Positions 1 to 8,735 are shown, counted from the first letter of the stretch. The stretch: 64,000 nt of DNA from Serratia proteamaculans (GCF_013337185.1 NZ_SWDE01000001.1:1240001-1304000), one strand, 5' to 3'. The notes: generated by a model from the letters alone, not told the origin. Program-made: numbers and translations.

Positions 1-18
1 CTTATTGAGGATATGAAT

Positions 19-816
19 ATGCGTTTTAACAAGATGTTAGCTCTGGCCGCCCTGCTGTTTACTGCTCAGGCTTCCGCCGAGGCGCTGGAATCGATCGACA
101 ACTGTGCGGTCGGTTGCCCAACCGGCGGCAGCAGCAATGTGTCGATCGTTCGCCACGCCTATACGCTGAACAACAACAGCACCACCAAGTTCGCCAACTG
201 GGTGGCTTATCACATCACCAAGGACACGCCAGCCAGTGGCAAAACGCGCAACTGGAAGACCGATCCGGCGCTGAACCCAGCGGATACGCTGATCCCGGCG
301 GATTACACCGGTGCCAACGCGGCGCTGAAGGTCGACCGTGGGCATCAGGCACCGTTGGCCTCGCTGGCCGGGGTTTCTGACTGGGAATCGCTGAACTACC
401 TTTCCAACATCACCCCGCAGATGGCCGACCTGAACCAGGGTTCCTGGGCACGGTTGGAAGATCAGGAACGCAAGCTGATTGACCGGGCAGACATCAGTTC
501 GGTGTATACCGTGACCGGCCCGCTGTACGAGCGCAATATGGGTAAACTGCCGGGCACCCAAAAAGCACATACCATCCCCAGCGCTTACTGGAAGGTGATT
601 TTTATCAATAACAGCCCGGAAGTGAACCACTACGCGGCGTTTCTATTTGATCAGAACACCCCAAAAAACGCCGATTTCTGTCAGTACCGCGTAACGGTTA
701 ACGAAATTGAGAAGCGCACCGGACTGATTATCTGGGCGGGTCTGCCGGAAGACGTGCAGGCATCGCTGAAGGCCAAGCCGGGCGTGCTGCCGGAACTGAT
801 GGGCTGCAAGAGCTAA
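19..816 (+). CDS. nucA: Secreted DNA/RNA non-specific endonuclease (Serratia nuclease)
   Basis: This is a 265-residue extracellular nuclease of the beta-beta-alpha metal family, which cuts DNA and RNA with Mg2+. A 20-residue Sec signal peptide ends in ASA, giving a mature protein of 245 residues, the size of the classical Serratia enzyme. The DRGH motif is at residues 106-109. His109, Asn139, Glu147 and Arg77 match mature His89, Asn119, Glu127 and Arg57 of the known active site. Cysteines near both ends of the mature protein fit the two known disulfides. I chose the second ATG because GAGG lies 8 bases upstream of it but only 2 bases from the ATG at 13. The promoter is outside the window. Confidence 0.96.
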   Translation: MRFNKMLALAALLFTAQASAEALESIDNCAVGCPTGGSSNVSIVRHAYTLNNNSTTKFANWVAYHITKDTPASGKTRNWKTDPALNPADTLIPADYTGANAALKVDRGHQAPLASLAGVSDWESLNYLSNITPQMADLNQGSWARLEDQERKLIDRADISSVYTVTGPLYERNMGKLPGTQKAHTIPSAYWKVIFINNSPEVNHYAAFLFDQNTPKNADFCQYRVTVNEIEKRTGLIIWAGLPEDVQASLKAKPGVLPELMGCKS

Positions 817-828
817 CGCATAAACCTG

Positions 829-853
829 AAACCCGCTGCGGCGGGTTTTTTAT
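829..853 (+). terminator. Rho-independent terminator of nucA
   Basis: A GC-rich stem ACCCGC/GCGGGT with a TGCG loop is followed by a run of T, 13 bases after the nucA stop codon. Confidence 0.85.
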
Positions 854-1047
854 TCTTTACGTGCTGTTTTGTCAGGATACCTAAGCAAGTTTATTGCCGG
901 AAAGTTATCGCCAAGTTAATATTCCGCCAAATTATTAGAAACAAAACCATAAGCAATGGAGTTATTCCATTGTTGATTATTTTTTATCCCTCTTTACCCG
1001 CTCCCTTTTGCCTTATTCGGCACTAACACCTGTTGTGAGAAAAACAC
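854..1047. other. Intergenic region upstream of the dehydrogenase operon
   Basis: About 190 AT-rich bases hold the presumed promoter of the dehydrogenase genes. A perfect 7-bp inverted repeat, CAATGGA at 954-960 and TCCATTG at 966-972, is followed by TTGATTATTTTTTA. It could be an operator or a weak terminator. I see no gene here. Confidence 0.4.
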
Positions 1048-1608
1048 ATGGAAAATTTGTTATCAGACGATGGTGGGCTACCAGCCAAAAATGGAACCGG
1101 TTTCAGTCGGCGTGAAGTCCTGCTGGGGTTGGCTTCAACCCTGCTGGCAAGCTCGCTGCTCAGTTATCCTTTCCTCAGTCTGGCTGAACAGCAAACTGCC
1201 TCGGCCAACCCGCTGCAATTTGCCCGCTTCTTCAAAATATCCCAGACGTTGACCGAACATAACGATATCGATCAGGGGATGTCGGCTCGTATATTTACTG
1301 CACTGCATAATCAGAATGCCCAGTTCACTACGCAAGTTGAGCAACTCGGCGGCCTGCTGCAACCGGGCCAGAGTGCTAAACAGTTGCAGCAGCAGGCCGT
1401 TCAGGTTGGCTTGCAGGATGTGGTCACCGCAATCATCACCGCCTGGTATACCGGCACCGTCGGCCATGGCCAAACGGCGCAGCTGATCGCCTACAAAGAC
1501 GCGTTGATGTATCGCCCCGCCAGCGACGCGCTAATCGTTCCCACCTACTGTGGCAATGGACCACTGTGGTGGACCGCAGCCCCGCCTGCCGTCAATGTTT
1601 CCCTGTGA
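1048..1608 (+). CDS. Small subunit of a membrane-bound FAD sugar/sugar-acid dehydrogenase, Tat signal
   Basis: This 186-residue protein belongs to the small-subunit family of bacterial membrane FAD dehydrogenases (sorbitol, 2-ketogluconate, glucose types). A twin-arginine signal, SRREVLLGL at about residues 20-28, is followed by a hydrophobic stretch. In the family this subunit escorts the cofactor-loaded catalytic subunit through the Tat pathway, and the catalytic subunit has no signal of its own. The C-terminal half has the conserved ITAWYTGTVG and ALMY segments, then a YC pair before the end. The stop lies 15 bases before the catalytic-subunit start, so the genes form an operon. The substrate cannot be read from this subunit. 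Confidence 0.85.
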   Translation: MENLLSDDGGLPAKNGTGFSRREVLLGLASTLLASSLLSYPFLSLAEQQTASANPLQFARFFKISQTLTEHNDIDQGMSARIFTALHNQNAQFTTQVEQLGGLLQPGQSAKQLQQQAVQVGLQDVVTAIITAWYTGTVGHGQTAQLIAYKDALMYRPASDALIVPTYCGNGPLWWTAAPPAVNVSL

Positions 1609-1623
1609 TCTGAGAGCTTTCTG

Positions 1624-3279
1624 ATGAAAAAACCTGTATTTACCGCCGATGGCAACGCCTCGGCCGATATTGTGATCGTGGGCTCCGGCATCGTCGGCGG
1701 CATGATGGCCGATCAATTGGTCAGCCAGGGTTATTCTGTGCTGGTGCTGGAAGCGGGCCTGCGCATCGAACGCGGCCAGGCGGTGGAAAACTGGCGCAAT
1801 ATGCCTTTTGACAACCGCGCCGGTTCAGATTACCAGGGGCTTTACCCCCAATCTGAATTCGCCACCGCGCCGCTCTATTTCCCGGAAAACAACTATGTGG
1901 CGCTAAGCGGCCCGAGCGCCGGTAGTTTCAAACAGGGTTATCTGCGTACCGTCGGCGGCACCACCTGGCACTGGGCCGCCTCCTGCTGGCGCCACCTGCC
2001 CAGTGATTTCCAAATGAAAACGCTGTACGGCGTTGGCCGCGACTGGCCGATTTCCTATGGCGAGCTTGAACCCTACTATTGCCGGGCCGAAGAAGAAATT
2101 GGCGTCGCCGGCCCCAACGATCCGCAACAGCAATCCCCGGTTGAGCGCAGTAAACCTTACCCAATGGATATGGTGCCCTGGGCACATGGCGACATCCGTT
2201 TTGCCGAGGTGGTAAACCCACACGGTTACCGCTCCGTTCCCATCCCACAGGGGCGCAGCATCCACCCGTGGAAAGGCCGTCCGACCTGCTGCGGCAACAA
2301 CAACTGCCAGCCCATTTGCCCGATAGGCGCCATGTACAACGGCATTCATCATATTGAACGTGCTGAAATGAAAGGCGCGGTGGTGCTGGCAGAAGCGGTG
2401 GTCTACAAGATCGATACCGATGAGCACAATCAGGTGACGGCAGTCCATTGGCTGGACAACAAAAAGCAGTCTCACCAGGCCACGGCCAAGGCTTTCGCGC
2501 TGGCCTGTAACGGTATAGAAACCCCACGCCTGCTGCTGATGGCGGCTAATGAGCGCAATCCGAACGGCATCGCCAACGCTTCCGATCAGGTGGGGCGCAA
2601 TATGATGGACCATTCAGGTTTTCACTGCACTTTCCTGGCGAAAGAACCTCTGTGGCTGGGGCGTGGTCCGGCGCAAAGCAGCTGTCTGGTTGGCCCGCGT
2701 GACGGCGAGTTCCGTAAGGACTACTCGGCCAACAAAATGATCCTCAACAATATCAACCGGGTGGTACCGGCTACCCAGAAAGCGTTGGAAAAAGGCCTGG
2801 TCGGCAAAGAGTTGGACGCAGAAATCCGTCGGCGCGCCGCCTATGGCGTCGATTTATCCATCAGCCTGGAACCGTTACCAGACCCCAACAACCGCCTGAC
2901 CCTGAGTAAAACCCGTAAAGATGCTCATGGCCTGCCTTGCCCGGACATCCACTACGACGTCGGCGACTATGTGCGCAAAGGCGCGGAGGCTGCGCATAAA
3001 CAGCTGGAACACATCGGCCAACTGTTTGATGCCGATGAATTCAACATCACCACCAGCCTGAACGCCAATAACCATATTATGGGTGGCACCATTATGGGCC
3101 ACAGCCCCGAAGACTCGGTGGTGGACGGCAATTGCCGTGCTCATGACCATGCCAACCTATGGTTGCCGGGCGGCGGTGCCATTCCCTCCGCCAGCGTGGT
3201 GAACAGTACTCTGACCATGGCCGCATTGGGCATCAAGGCCGCCGATGATATTGCGCGCCAGCTGGCGGTGAAATCATGA
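1624..3279 (+). CDS. Catalytic FAD subunit (GMC family) of the membrane dehydrogenase complex
   Basis: A 551-residue GMC oxidoreductase. The FAD-binding glycine motif GSGIVGG is at residues 20-26 and GGTTWHW at 111-117. The His/Asn pair expected in GMC active sites is His484 and Asn527. Cysteines 222, 223, 228 and 232 lie in the segment TCCGNNNCQPICPIG, which resembles the [3Fe-4S] site of the Burkholderia-type FAD glucose dehydrogenase; such a cluster would pass electrons to the cytochrome subunit. The complex would oxidise a sugar or aldonic acid in the periplasm and feed the quinone pool. Serratia is known to oxidise gluconate and ketogluconate, but the substrate here is an inference. The stop overlaps the cytochrome start (ATGA). 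Confidence 0.9.
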   Translation: MKKPVFTADGNASADIVIVGSGIVGGMMADQLVSQGYSVLVLEAGLRIERGQAVENWRNMPFDNRAGSDYQGLYPQSEFATAPLYFPENNYVALSGPSAGSFKQGYLRTVGGTTWHWAASCWRHLPSDFQMKTLYGVGRDWPISYGELEPYYCRAEEEIGVAGPNDPQQQSPVERSKPYPMDMVPWAHGDIRFAEVVNPHGYRSVPIPQGRSIHPWKGRPTCCGNNNCQPICPIGAMYNGIHHIERAEMKGAVVLAEAVVYKIDTDEHNQVTAVHWLDNKKQSHQATAKAFALACNGIETPRLLLMAANERNPNGIANASDQVGRNMMDHSGFHCTFLAKEPLWLGRGPAQSSCLVGPRDGEFRKDYSANKMILNNINRVVPATQKALEKGLVGKELDAEIRRRAAYGVDLSISLEPLPDPNNRLTLSKTRKDAHGLPCPDIHYDVGDYVRKGAEAAHKQLEHIGQLFDADEFNITTSLNANNHIMGGTIMGHSPEDSVVDGNCRAHDHANLWLPGGGAIPSASVVNSTLTMAALGIKAADDIARQLAVKS

Positions 3280-4685
3280 AGAAACAGCTAAAGCTGACGC
3301 TTTTGTCCCTGCTGTTACTCGGCAGTAGCGCCGCGCAGGCGAGTGCAGAAGATGATTTGAGCGGCGCGGCGTTGATTAAAAAAGGCGAGCAGCTTGCCAT
3401 CGCCTCCGACTGTCAGGCATGCCATACCAAACCGGAGGGCGGTACGCCGTTTGCCGGCGGCTATGGCATCAGCTCCCCCATGGGGGTGATTTACGCCACC
3501 AATATCACCCCGTCCAACATTGATGGCATTGGCGGCTATAGCGAAGAGCAGTTTTCCCGTGCGGTCAGGGACGGCATCCGTGCCGACGGCACCCACCTCT
3601 ACCCTGCCATGCCCTACACCTCCTACACCCGCTTGAGCGATGAGGACATCAAGGCGCTGTATGCCTACTTTATGCATGGCGTGAAAGCTGTCGATCAGAA
3701 AAACACGCTGACCGACCTGCCTTTCCCATTTAATCTGCGCTTTAGTATGGCGGCCTGGAACTTGCTGTTTCTGAAAGAGGGTCGCTTTGCGCCAGACACC
3801 GGCAAAAGCGAACAATGGAATCGGGGAGCTTATCTGGTCAATGGCCCAGGGCACTGCGATACCTGCCACACCCCACGCAACCTGCTGATGGCTGAAGACG
3901 ATAGTCAGGCGCTGGCGGGCGGTATGGTCGGCAGTTGGTATGCGCCCAACATCACCTCAGATCCCATCAGCGGTATTGGTGGCTGGAGCCAGCAGCAATT
4001 GGTGCAGTATTTGAAAACTGGCCAGATGGCCGGTAAGAACCAGGCTGCAGGCGGCATGGCGGAAGCTATCGAAAACAGCCTGCAGTATTTTTCCGATGAG
4101 GATTTATCGGCCATCGCCGTTTACCTGAAAAGCTCTGCCCCGATCAGGGACCCCCATGACAGCCAGGCGGCCGACAGCTATGGCAAGCCAACAAACGTTG
4201 AGCCTCAGTTGCGCGGGCTACACCCTGCCACGGCCAATAACACCCTGACCGACGGTGCCGCTCTGTTCAGCGGCAACTGCGCCAGTTGCCACCAGCCGGA
4301 CGGCAGCGGCAGTAAAAACCAGGCTTACCCTTCGCTGTTCAATAACACGGCCACCGGCGCCGGCAACCCGGCTAACCTGATTTCGGCGATTTTGTTCGGC
4401 GTTGAGAGAAGGGTTAGCGGTGAACACGTACTGATGCCGAACTTTGGCCCACAGTCGTATGTTAATCCGCTGAGCGACCAGCAGATCGCCGCTATCAGCA
4501 ATTATGTCCTGCAGCAGTACGGCAATCCTGCGGTTAAGGTCAGCGCCACGGACGTTGCCGTATTGCGGCAAGGTGGCCCGATCCCGCTGCTGGCCCGTCT
4601 GCAGCCTTATATGGCTCCGGCAATCGGCTTTGCAGTACTGGTCTTGCTTATTCTGGTTTGGCTGGTGGGGAGAAAAAGGCGTTAA
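3276..4685 (+). CDS. Three-heme membrane cytochrome c subunit of the dehydrogenase complex
   Basis: A 469-residue cytochrome c with three CXXCH heme sites: CQACH at 46-50, CDTCH at 194-198 and CASCH at 335-339. An N-terminal Sec signal ending near QASA sends it to the periplasm. A single C-terminal membrane helix at about 446-464, followed by a basic GRKRR tail, anchors it in the inner membrane. Length and architecture match the cytochrome subunit of gluconate, 2-ketogluconate, sorbitol and glucose FAD dehydrogenases, which transfers electrons to ubiquinone. It starts by overlapping the stop of the catalytic gene, implying translational coupling. It is the last gene of the three-gene operon. 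Confidence 0.92.
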   Translation: MKKQLKLTLLSLLLLGSSAAQASAEDDLSGAALIKKGEQLAIASDCQACHTKPEGGTPFAGGYGISSPMGVIYATNITPSNIDGIGGYSEEQFSRAVRDGIRADGTHLYPAMPYTSYTRLSDEDIKALYAYFMHGVKAVDQKNTLTDLPFPFNLRFSMAAWNLLFLKEGRFAPDTGKSEQWNRGAYLVNGPGHCDTCHTPRNLLMAEDDSQALAGGMVGSWYAPNITSDPISGIGGWSQQQLVQYLKTGQMAGKNQAAGGMAEAIENSLQYFSDEDLSAIAVYLKSSAPIRDPHDSQAADSYGKPTNVEPQLRGLHPATANNTLTDGAALFSGNCASCHQPDGSGSKNQAYPSLFNNTATGAGNPANLISAILFGVERRVSGEHVLMPNFGPQSYVNPLSDQQIAAISNYVLQQYGNPAVKVSATDVAVLRQGGPIPLLARLQPYMAPAIGFAVLVLLILVWLVGRKRR

Positions 4686-4687
4686 AT

Positions 4688-4746
4688 CCTGTGACTGCAG
4701 GCTGGGGCTATCCCCGGCTTGCAGGTTTTACCGCAAGTCACACAGG
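4688..4746. repeat. Imperfect palindrome between convergent genes (REP-like or terminator)
   Basis: Outer arms CCTGTGACT (4688-4696) and AGTCACACAGG (4736-4746) enclose an inner stem, GCTGGGG and CCCCGGC around a CTAT loop (4701-4718). It lies just after the cytochrome gene and faces the end of the small membrane-protein gene. There is no clean T-run, so a REP-type element or rho-dependent end is as likely as an intrinsic terminator. Confidence 0.5.
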
Positions 4747-4789
4747 GATAGTTTCTGCCTTCATCCTGAGGAATTTGGCATGGGCGTTT

Positions 4790-5005
4790 TTATTGAGTTT
4801 GATTTTCCACACGGGTGATACCGTGTTTCTTCATGACTTCTTCCATGGTCAGATTTTCATCATCCGGTGTTTCATCAATGACAACATCTTGCGGACGAAC
4901 ATAAGGTTTGGTCGCGCGCTTGAACATCCACCACCAAACGAACACCAGAAACGCACCGGACTTCAGAAAGATCATGGTCCACAAGGCTATTTGATACCAG
5001 GTCAT
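4790..5005 (-). CDS. Small single-span membrane protein of unknown function
   Basis: A 71-residue protein that I do not recognise. One hydrophobic segment at about residues 4-27, rich in Trp and Phe (VFVWWWMF), is followed by a basic stretch, KRATKP, and an acidic cytoplasmic-type tail ending in KKHGITRVENQTQ. By the positive-inside rule the C-terminus should be cytoplasmic. I chose the start at 5005 because GGAG lies six bases upstream of it; the in-frame ATG at 5017 contains that same GGAG and has no site of its own. It stands alone on the minus strand between the dehydrogenase operon and betT. A clean ribosome site and coherent membrane topology argue that it is real. Confidence 0.7.
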   Translation of the reverse strand: MTWYQIALWTMIFLKSGAFLVFVWWWMFKRATKPYVRPQDVVIDETPDDENLTMEEVMKKHGITRVENQTQ

Positions 5006-5465
5006 CTCTATCTCCATGAAAGAGTTAAACGCGATCGCGTTTGCCTATTTTACCCTCTGCATTGTCGCGATCAATAGTCAACGACCGATCCCCCTGGGTC
5101 AGAGCCGCTGTTATAGGCGTTTCTATCATCAATTGCTCTACCTTGCCGCCACCGGCATCTTGCACGGCCCCGACTCCCCATCAGAGACTCTGTTTGTCGG
5201 CCTGCTGCTACTGCCGGCACGGCTTGTGTTATTTCCCTGCGAAAAGAACAAATTACCCTTCCGGACAGGCTCTGTTTTCATATAGCTAAAACGTCTAACC
5301 AAACCACTTAAAATAGCCGTTTCAACCAAAAAATGTTAATAGCGCCGTTTTTTCGCTATACTCACCCGGTTAGATTTCTCGGGCAGCCAGTTTCGCCCAC
5401 TTTTTATGGAGCTGTTTTAACGGATTAACCCCTCATTTCCTAACGGACTAGCTAGAAGGTATTCT
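5006..5465. other. Intergenic region upstream of betT
   Basis: About 460 bases lie between the divergent small membrane-protein gene and betT. Overlapping short open frames here lack ribosome sites or family features, so I call none. A possible betT -10 box, TATACT, is at 5357-5362, with only a weak -35 match before it. The presumed minus-strand promoter of the small gene must lie just after 5017. Confidence 0.4.
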
Positions 5466-7460
5466 ATGAGCCAAAACGACACTGAAATTGTGGCACGTCG
5501 TAGCCATATCAATCCTCCGGTATTTTTTATCTCTGCCGCTTTAATCATCGTCCTGGTGGCCTTTGCCGCCCTGTATCCCGAGTTGGCCGACCGCAAATTC
5601 AAAGCGTTGCAACAGGGTATTTTCACCAACGCCAGCTGGTTTTATATTCTGGCGGTGGCACTGATCCTGATGAGCGTGACCTATCTGGGTTTGTCACGTT
5701 ACGGCAATATCAAGCTCGGACCGGATCACGCCCAGCCAGACTTTAGTTATGTTTCATGGTTCGCCATGCTGTTTTCCGCCGGGATGGGCATTGGCCTGAT
5801 GTTCTTTGGCGTCGCCGAACCCGTAATGCATTACCTTTCCCCCCCAGTCGGCACGCCGGAAACAGTGGAAGCGGCCAAACAGGCCATGCGCCTAACCTTC
5901 TTCCACTGGGGCCTGCATGCCTGGGCGATTTACGCCATCGTGGCGCTGATTCTGGCCTTCTTCAGCTATCGCCACGGCCTGCCGTTGACGCTGCGTTCCG
6001 CGCTGTACCCCATTATCGGCGATCGCATTTATGGGCCGATTGGCCACGCGGTAGATATTTTTGCGGTGATCGGTACCGTGTTCGGTGTCGCAACCTCGCT
6101 GGGCTACGGCGTGTTGCAGGTTAATGCCGGCCTTAACCACCTGTTTGGTTTGCCGATCAACACAACGGTGCAGGTGGTTCTGATCGTGGTGATCACCGGG
6201 TTGGCTACGCTGTCGGTAGTTTCCGGATTGGATAAAGGCATCCGTATTCTGTCCGAATTGAACCTCGGCCTGGCGGTGTTGCTGCTGGTGCTGGTGGCTG
6301 CGCTCGGCCCGACGGTGCTGTTGTTAAAATCCTTTGTCGAAAATACCGGCGGTTATCTCTCTGACATCGTCAGCAAGACTTTTAACCTGTATGCCTATGA
6401 GCCGAAATCCAGTAACTGGCTGGGCGGTTGGACGCTGCTGTATTGGGGCTGGTGGTTGTCATGGTCGCCTTTCGTCGGCATGTTTATCGCCCGTGTTTCA
6501 CGCGGACGTACCATCCGTGAATTCGTTACCGGCGTGCTGTTCGTCCCTGCCGGCTTTACGCTGCTGTGGATGACCGTGTTCGGTAACAGCGCCATTAATC
6601 TGATCATGGCAGAGGGTGCGCGCGATTTGGCTAACACGGTGCAAAATGACGTGGCGCTGGCGTTGTTCAACTTCCTGGAACATTTCCCGTTCTCTAATAT
6701 CTTGTCATTTATCGCTATGGCCATGGTCGTAGTCTTCTTCGTCACCTCAGCGGACTCAGGGGCGATGGTGGTCGATACCCTGGCTTCCGGCGGTACCGAC
6801 CAAACTCCGGTCTGGCAGCGGATTTTCTGGGCCGCTATGATGGGCCTGGTCGCCATTGCCTTGCTGCTCGCCGGTGGGCTGAGCGCGCTGCAAACCGTGA
6901 CCATCGCCAGTGCCCTGCCGTTCTCGATGATATTGCTGGTGTCTATCTACGGGCTGTTGAAGGCCTTGCGTATCGACGCCTATAAGCGTGACAGCCAGGT
7001 GATGACCACTATTGCACCGACGGCCGCACGCAACCCGATCTCATGGCAACGACGCTTACGCAATATCGCCTACTTCCCGAAACGTTCTCAGGTAAAACGG
7101 TTTGTTAGTGAGGTGGTTCAACCGGCCATGGCACTGGTGGAGGCTGAGTTAGCCAAGCAAAACACCACTTCCTCGATTGATGACACACAGGACGATCGCA
7201 TCCGTTTCGAAGTCGATTTGGGTGAAGACCTGAACTTTGTCTACGAGGTTCGCCTGCGGGCCTACATTCAACCGGCCTTTGCTCTGGCGGGCTTGAAAGA
7301 CGAAGAACGCGATGAAGAACATAAATACTATCGGGGTGAGGTACACCTGAAAGAAGGAGGCCAGGATTACGATGTGATGGGCTGGACGCAAGAACAGATC
7401 ATTCACGATATTCTCGACCAGTACGAGAAACATCTGCACTTCCTGCATTTGGTTCGCTAG
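5466..7460 (+). CDS. betT: BCCT-family choline/betaine-type transporter
   Basis: A 664-residue secondary transporter with about 12 membrane helices. The glycine motif GMGIG is at residues 106-110, and the aromatic-box segment WGWWLSWSPF at 327-336 marks the substrate site of the betaine/choline/carnitine family. After the last helix there is a cytoplasmic C-terminal domain of roughly 160 residues ending in HFLHLVR. That long tail is typical of BetT-type choline carriers and absent from short carriers such as CaiT. The likely role is uptake of choline or betaine under osmotic stress. No betIBA genes are adjacent, so the exact substrate is an inference. A ribosome site, GAAGG, precedes the ATG. 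Confidence 0.88.
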   Translation: MSQNDTEIVARRSHINPPVFFISAALIIVLVAFAALYPELADRKFKALQQGIFTNASWFYILAVALILMSVTYLGLSRYGNIKLGPDHAQPDFSYVSWFAMLFSAGMGIGLMFFGVAEPVMHYLSPPVGTPETVEAAKQAMRLTFFHWGLHAWAIYAIVALILAFFSYRHGLPLTLRSALYPIIGDRIYGPIGHAVDIFAVIGTVFGVATSLGYGVLQVNAGLNHLFGLPINTTVQVVLIVVITGLATLSVVSGLDKGIRILSELNLGLAVLLLVLVAALGPTVLLLKSFVENTGGYLSDIVSKTFNLYAYEPKSSNWLGGWTLLYWGWWLSWSPFVGMFIARVSRGRTIREFVTGVLFVPAGFTLLWMTVFGNSAINLIMAEGARDLANTVQNDVALALFNFLEHFPFSNILSFIAMAMVVVFFVTSADSGAMVVDTLASGGTDQTPVWQRIFWAAMMGLVAIALLLAGGLSALQTVTIASALPFSMILLVSIYGLLKALRIDAYKRDSQVMTTIAPTAARNPISWQRRLRNIAYFPKRSQVKRFVSEVVQPAMALVEAELAKQNTTSSIDDTQDDRIRFEVDLGEDLNFVYEVRLRAYIQPAFALAGLKDEERDEEHKYYRGEVHLKEGGQDYDVMGWTQEQIIHDILDQYEKHLHFLHLVR

Positions 7461-7480
7461 TTCTTTTCGCTATTACTCTG

Positions 7481-7506
7481 CCGCCCCATCCGGGGCGGTT
7501 TTTTTT
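7481..7506 (+). terminator. Rho-independent terminator of betT
   Basis: The stem CCGCCCC/GGGGCGG with an ATCC loop is followed by eight T residues. Confidence 0.9.
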
Positions 7507-7537
7507 AGGCTTGGTCAAGCCATTTTCCGCACATAAC

Positions 7538-7566
7538 AAAAAACCCCGCGCTCATAGAGCACGGGG
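7538..7566 (-). terminator. Terminator of the tRNA-Ser gene
   Basis: Read on the minus strand, CCCCGTGCTC pairs with GAGCGCGGGG across a short loop and is followed by a T-run, 10 bases after the encoded CCA end. Confidence 0.85.
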
Positions 7567-7576
7567 TCATAATTTA

Positions 7577-7664
7577 TGGCGGAGGAGCAGAGATTCGAAC
7601 TCTGGAACGGTTTCCCGTCGACGGTTTTCAAGACCGTTGCCTTCAGCCACTCGGCCACCCCTCC
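7577..7664 (-). tRNA. serT: tRNA-Ser (anticodon UGA)
   Basis: An 88-base serine tRNA on the minus strand with the long variable arm of class II tRNAs. The acceptor arm GGAGGGG pairs with CTCCTCC (one G-U), followed by a G discriminator and an encoded CCA (7577-7579). The anticodon TGA is at 7630-7628, within CTTGAAA. The T-arm has GTTCGAATC. It reads UCA-family serine codons. The position beside yccA matches serT in E. coli. Confidence 0.97.
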
Positions 7665-7892
7665 GCAACGAGCCGAACTATAAACATAGCCGATCCGCTT
7701 GTAAAGCCCATTACCGTTCAACCGAGCGAAAAAACAGCACTTGGCGAGTAAGCGTTGAATAAAGCGCCAACTCTGGCTCAAGGTTGCAACAATGATAACT
7801 AAGGGTAAAGATTGGTAAACAAACTTTAATCAAACGCTTGCGCTGCCTATCATCGTCACTAATTTTGTGATGACCTGATAAGAGAGATCATT

Positions 7893-8552
7893 ATGGACCG
7901 CATTGTCGTCTCATCCTCCTCACGCGACTCGTTACTGAGTACGCATAAGGTTCTGCGTAACACTTACTTCCTGCTTTCTTTGACGCTGGCATTCTCGGCG
8001 CTTACCGCTACCGCCAGCACCATGCTGGGGCTGCCGGCACCGGGCCTGTTGCTGATGCTGGTCGGTTTCTATGGGCTGATGTTCCTGACTCATAAGCTGG
8101 CAAACAGCCCGGCCGGTATTCTGGCGGCCTTCGCGCTGACCGGCTTTATGGGCTATGCCCTGGGGCCAATCCTCAGTTCGTTCATTAATACCGGAGCCGG
8201 TGACCTGATCATGCTGGCGCTGGGTGGCACCGCAGTGGTGTTCTTCTGCTGTTCAGCCTATGTGCTGACCACCCGCAAGGATATGTCGTTCCTGTCCGGA
8301 ATGATGATGGCCGGTTTTGTGGTGCTGCTGGTTGCCGTCATCGCCAACCTGTTCCTGCAGATCCCTGCCCTGCATCTGGCCATTAGCGCGCTGTTTATTC
8401 TGTTCTCCGCCGGTGCCATCCTGTGGGAAACCAGCAACATTATCCACGGCGGCGAGACCAACTACATCCGCGCTACCGTTAGCCTGTATGTATCGCTGTA
8501 CAACATGTTCATCAGCCTGTTGAGCATTCTGGGCTTCGCGCGCAGCAACTGA
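7893..8552 (+). CDS. yccA: Bax inhibitor-1 family inner membrane protein, modulator of FtsH
   Basis: A 219-residue protein of about seven membrane helices, equal in length to E. coli YccA. In E. coli YccA is a substrate of the FtsH membrane protease that can occupy it and protect other membrane proteins such as jammed SecY. The short, polar N-terminus ([15 protein letters not shown]) corresponds to the cytosolic tail that FtsH needs to start degradation. A GAGAG ribosome site precedes the ATG. The gene is monocistronic, bounded by the tRNA gene on the left and a hairpin cluster on the right. Confidence 0.95.
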   Translation: MDRIVVSSSSRDSLLSTHKVLRNTYFLLSLTLAFSALTATASTMLGLPAPGLLLMLVGFYGLMFLTHKLANSPAGILAAFALTGFMGYALGPILSSFINTGAGDLIMLALGGTAVVFFCCSAYVLTTRKDMSFLSGMMMAGFVVLLVAVIANLFLQIPALHLAISALFILFSAGAILWETSNIIHGGETNYIRATVSLYVSLYNMFISLLSILGFARSN

Positions 8553-8570
8553 TTTAACACCTGAGAAAGA

Positions 8571-8600
8571 CCCAAAGCCCCGCTCCGGCGGGGCTTTGGG
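8571..8600 (+). terminator. Hairpin after yccA
   Basis: A perfect long stem, CCCAAAGCCCCGC with its complement around a TCC loop, begins 18 bases after the yccA stop. No T-run follows, but the arms carry AAAG/CTTT, so it probably ends yccA transcription. Confidence 0.7.
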
Positions 8601-8606
8601 TGCTGA

Positions 8607-8640
8607 CAAAGCAGGAAAAAGCGTGGTTTTTCCTGCTTTG
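8607..8640. repeat. Perfect 14-bp inverted repeat
   Basis: CAAAGCAGGAAAAA at 8607-8620 pairs perfectly with 8627-8640 around a GCGTGG loop. It is the second of four hairpins in the yccA-tusE gap. Confidence 0.75.
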
Positions 8641-8652
8641 TGGTGATCAGCC

Positions 8653-8674
8653 GAAAATCAATAAATTGATTTTC
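8653..8674. repeat. Perfect 10-bp inverted repeat
   Basis: GAAAATCAAT and ATTGATTTTC are separated by AA. This is the third hairpin-forming element in the yccA-tusE gap; with a two-base spacer it may work as a DNA operator instead of an RNA hairpin. Confidence 0.7.
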
Positions 8675-8735
8675 CTGATTTTTATTTATCGACCTCTACT
8701 CGCTCTGGGCAGGAATGAGGTTTGTCATCAGTCTG

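Noticed and set aside
1903-2613. Long antisense frames inside the dehydrogenase catalytic gene
   Set aside because: Mirror-frame artefact of GC-rich coding DNA; the plus-strand protein has full motif support.
5016-5329. Overlapping open frames of 63-89 codons on both strands upstream of betT
   Set aside because: No ribosome sites with proper spacing, no recognisable domain, and they overlap each other; more likely non-coding promoter DNA.
7577-7664. tRNA-Ser as an integration site
   Set aside because: The tRNA gene is intact and flanked by betT and yccA; no integrase and no partial tRNA copy nearby.
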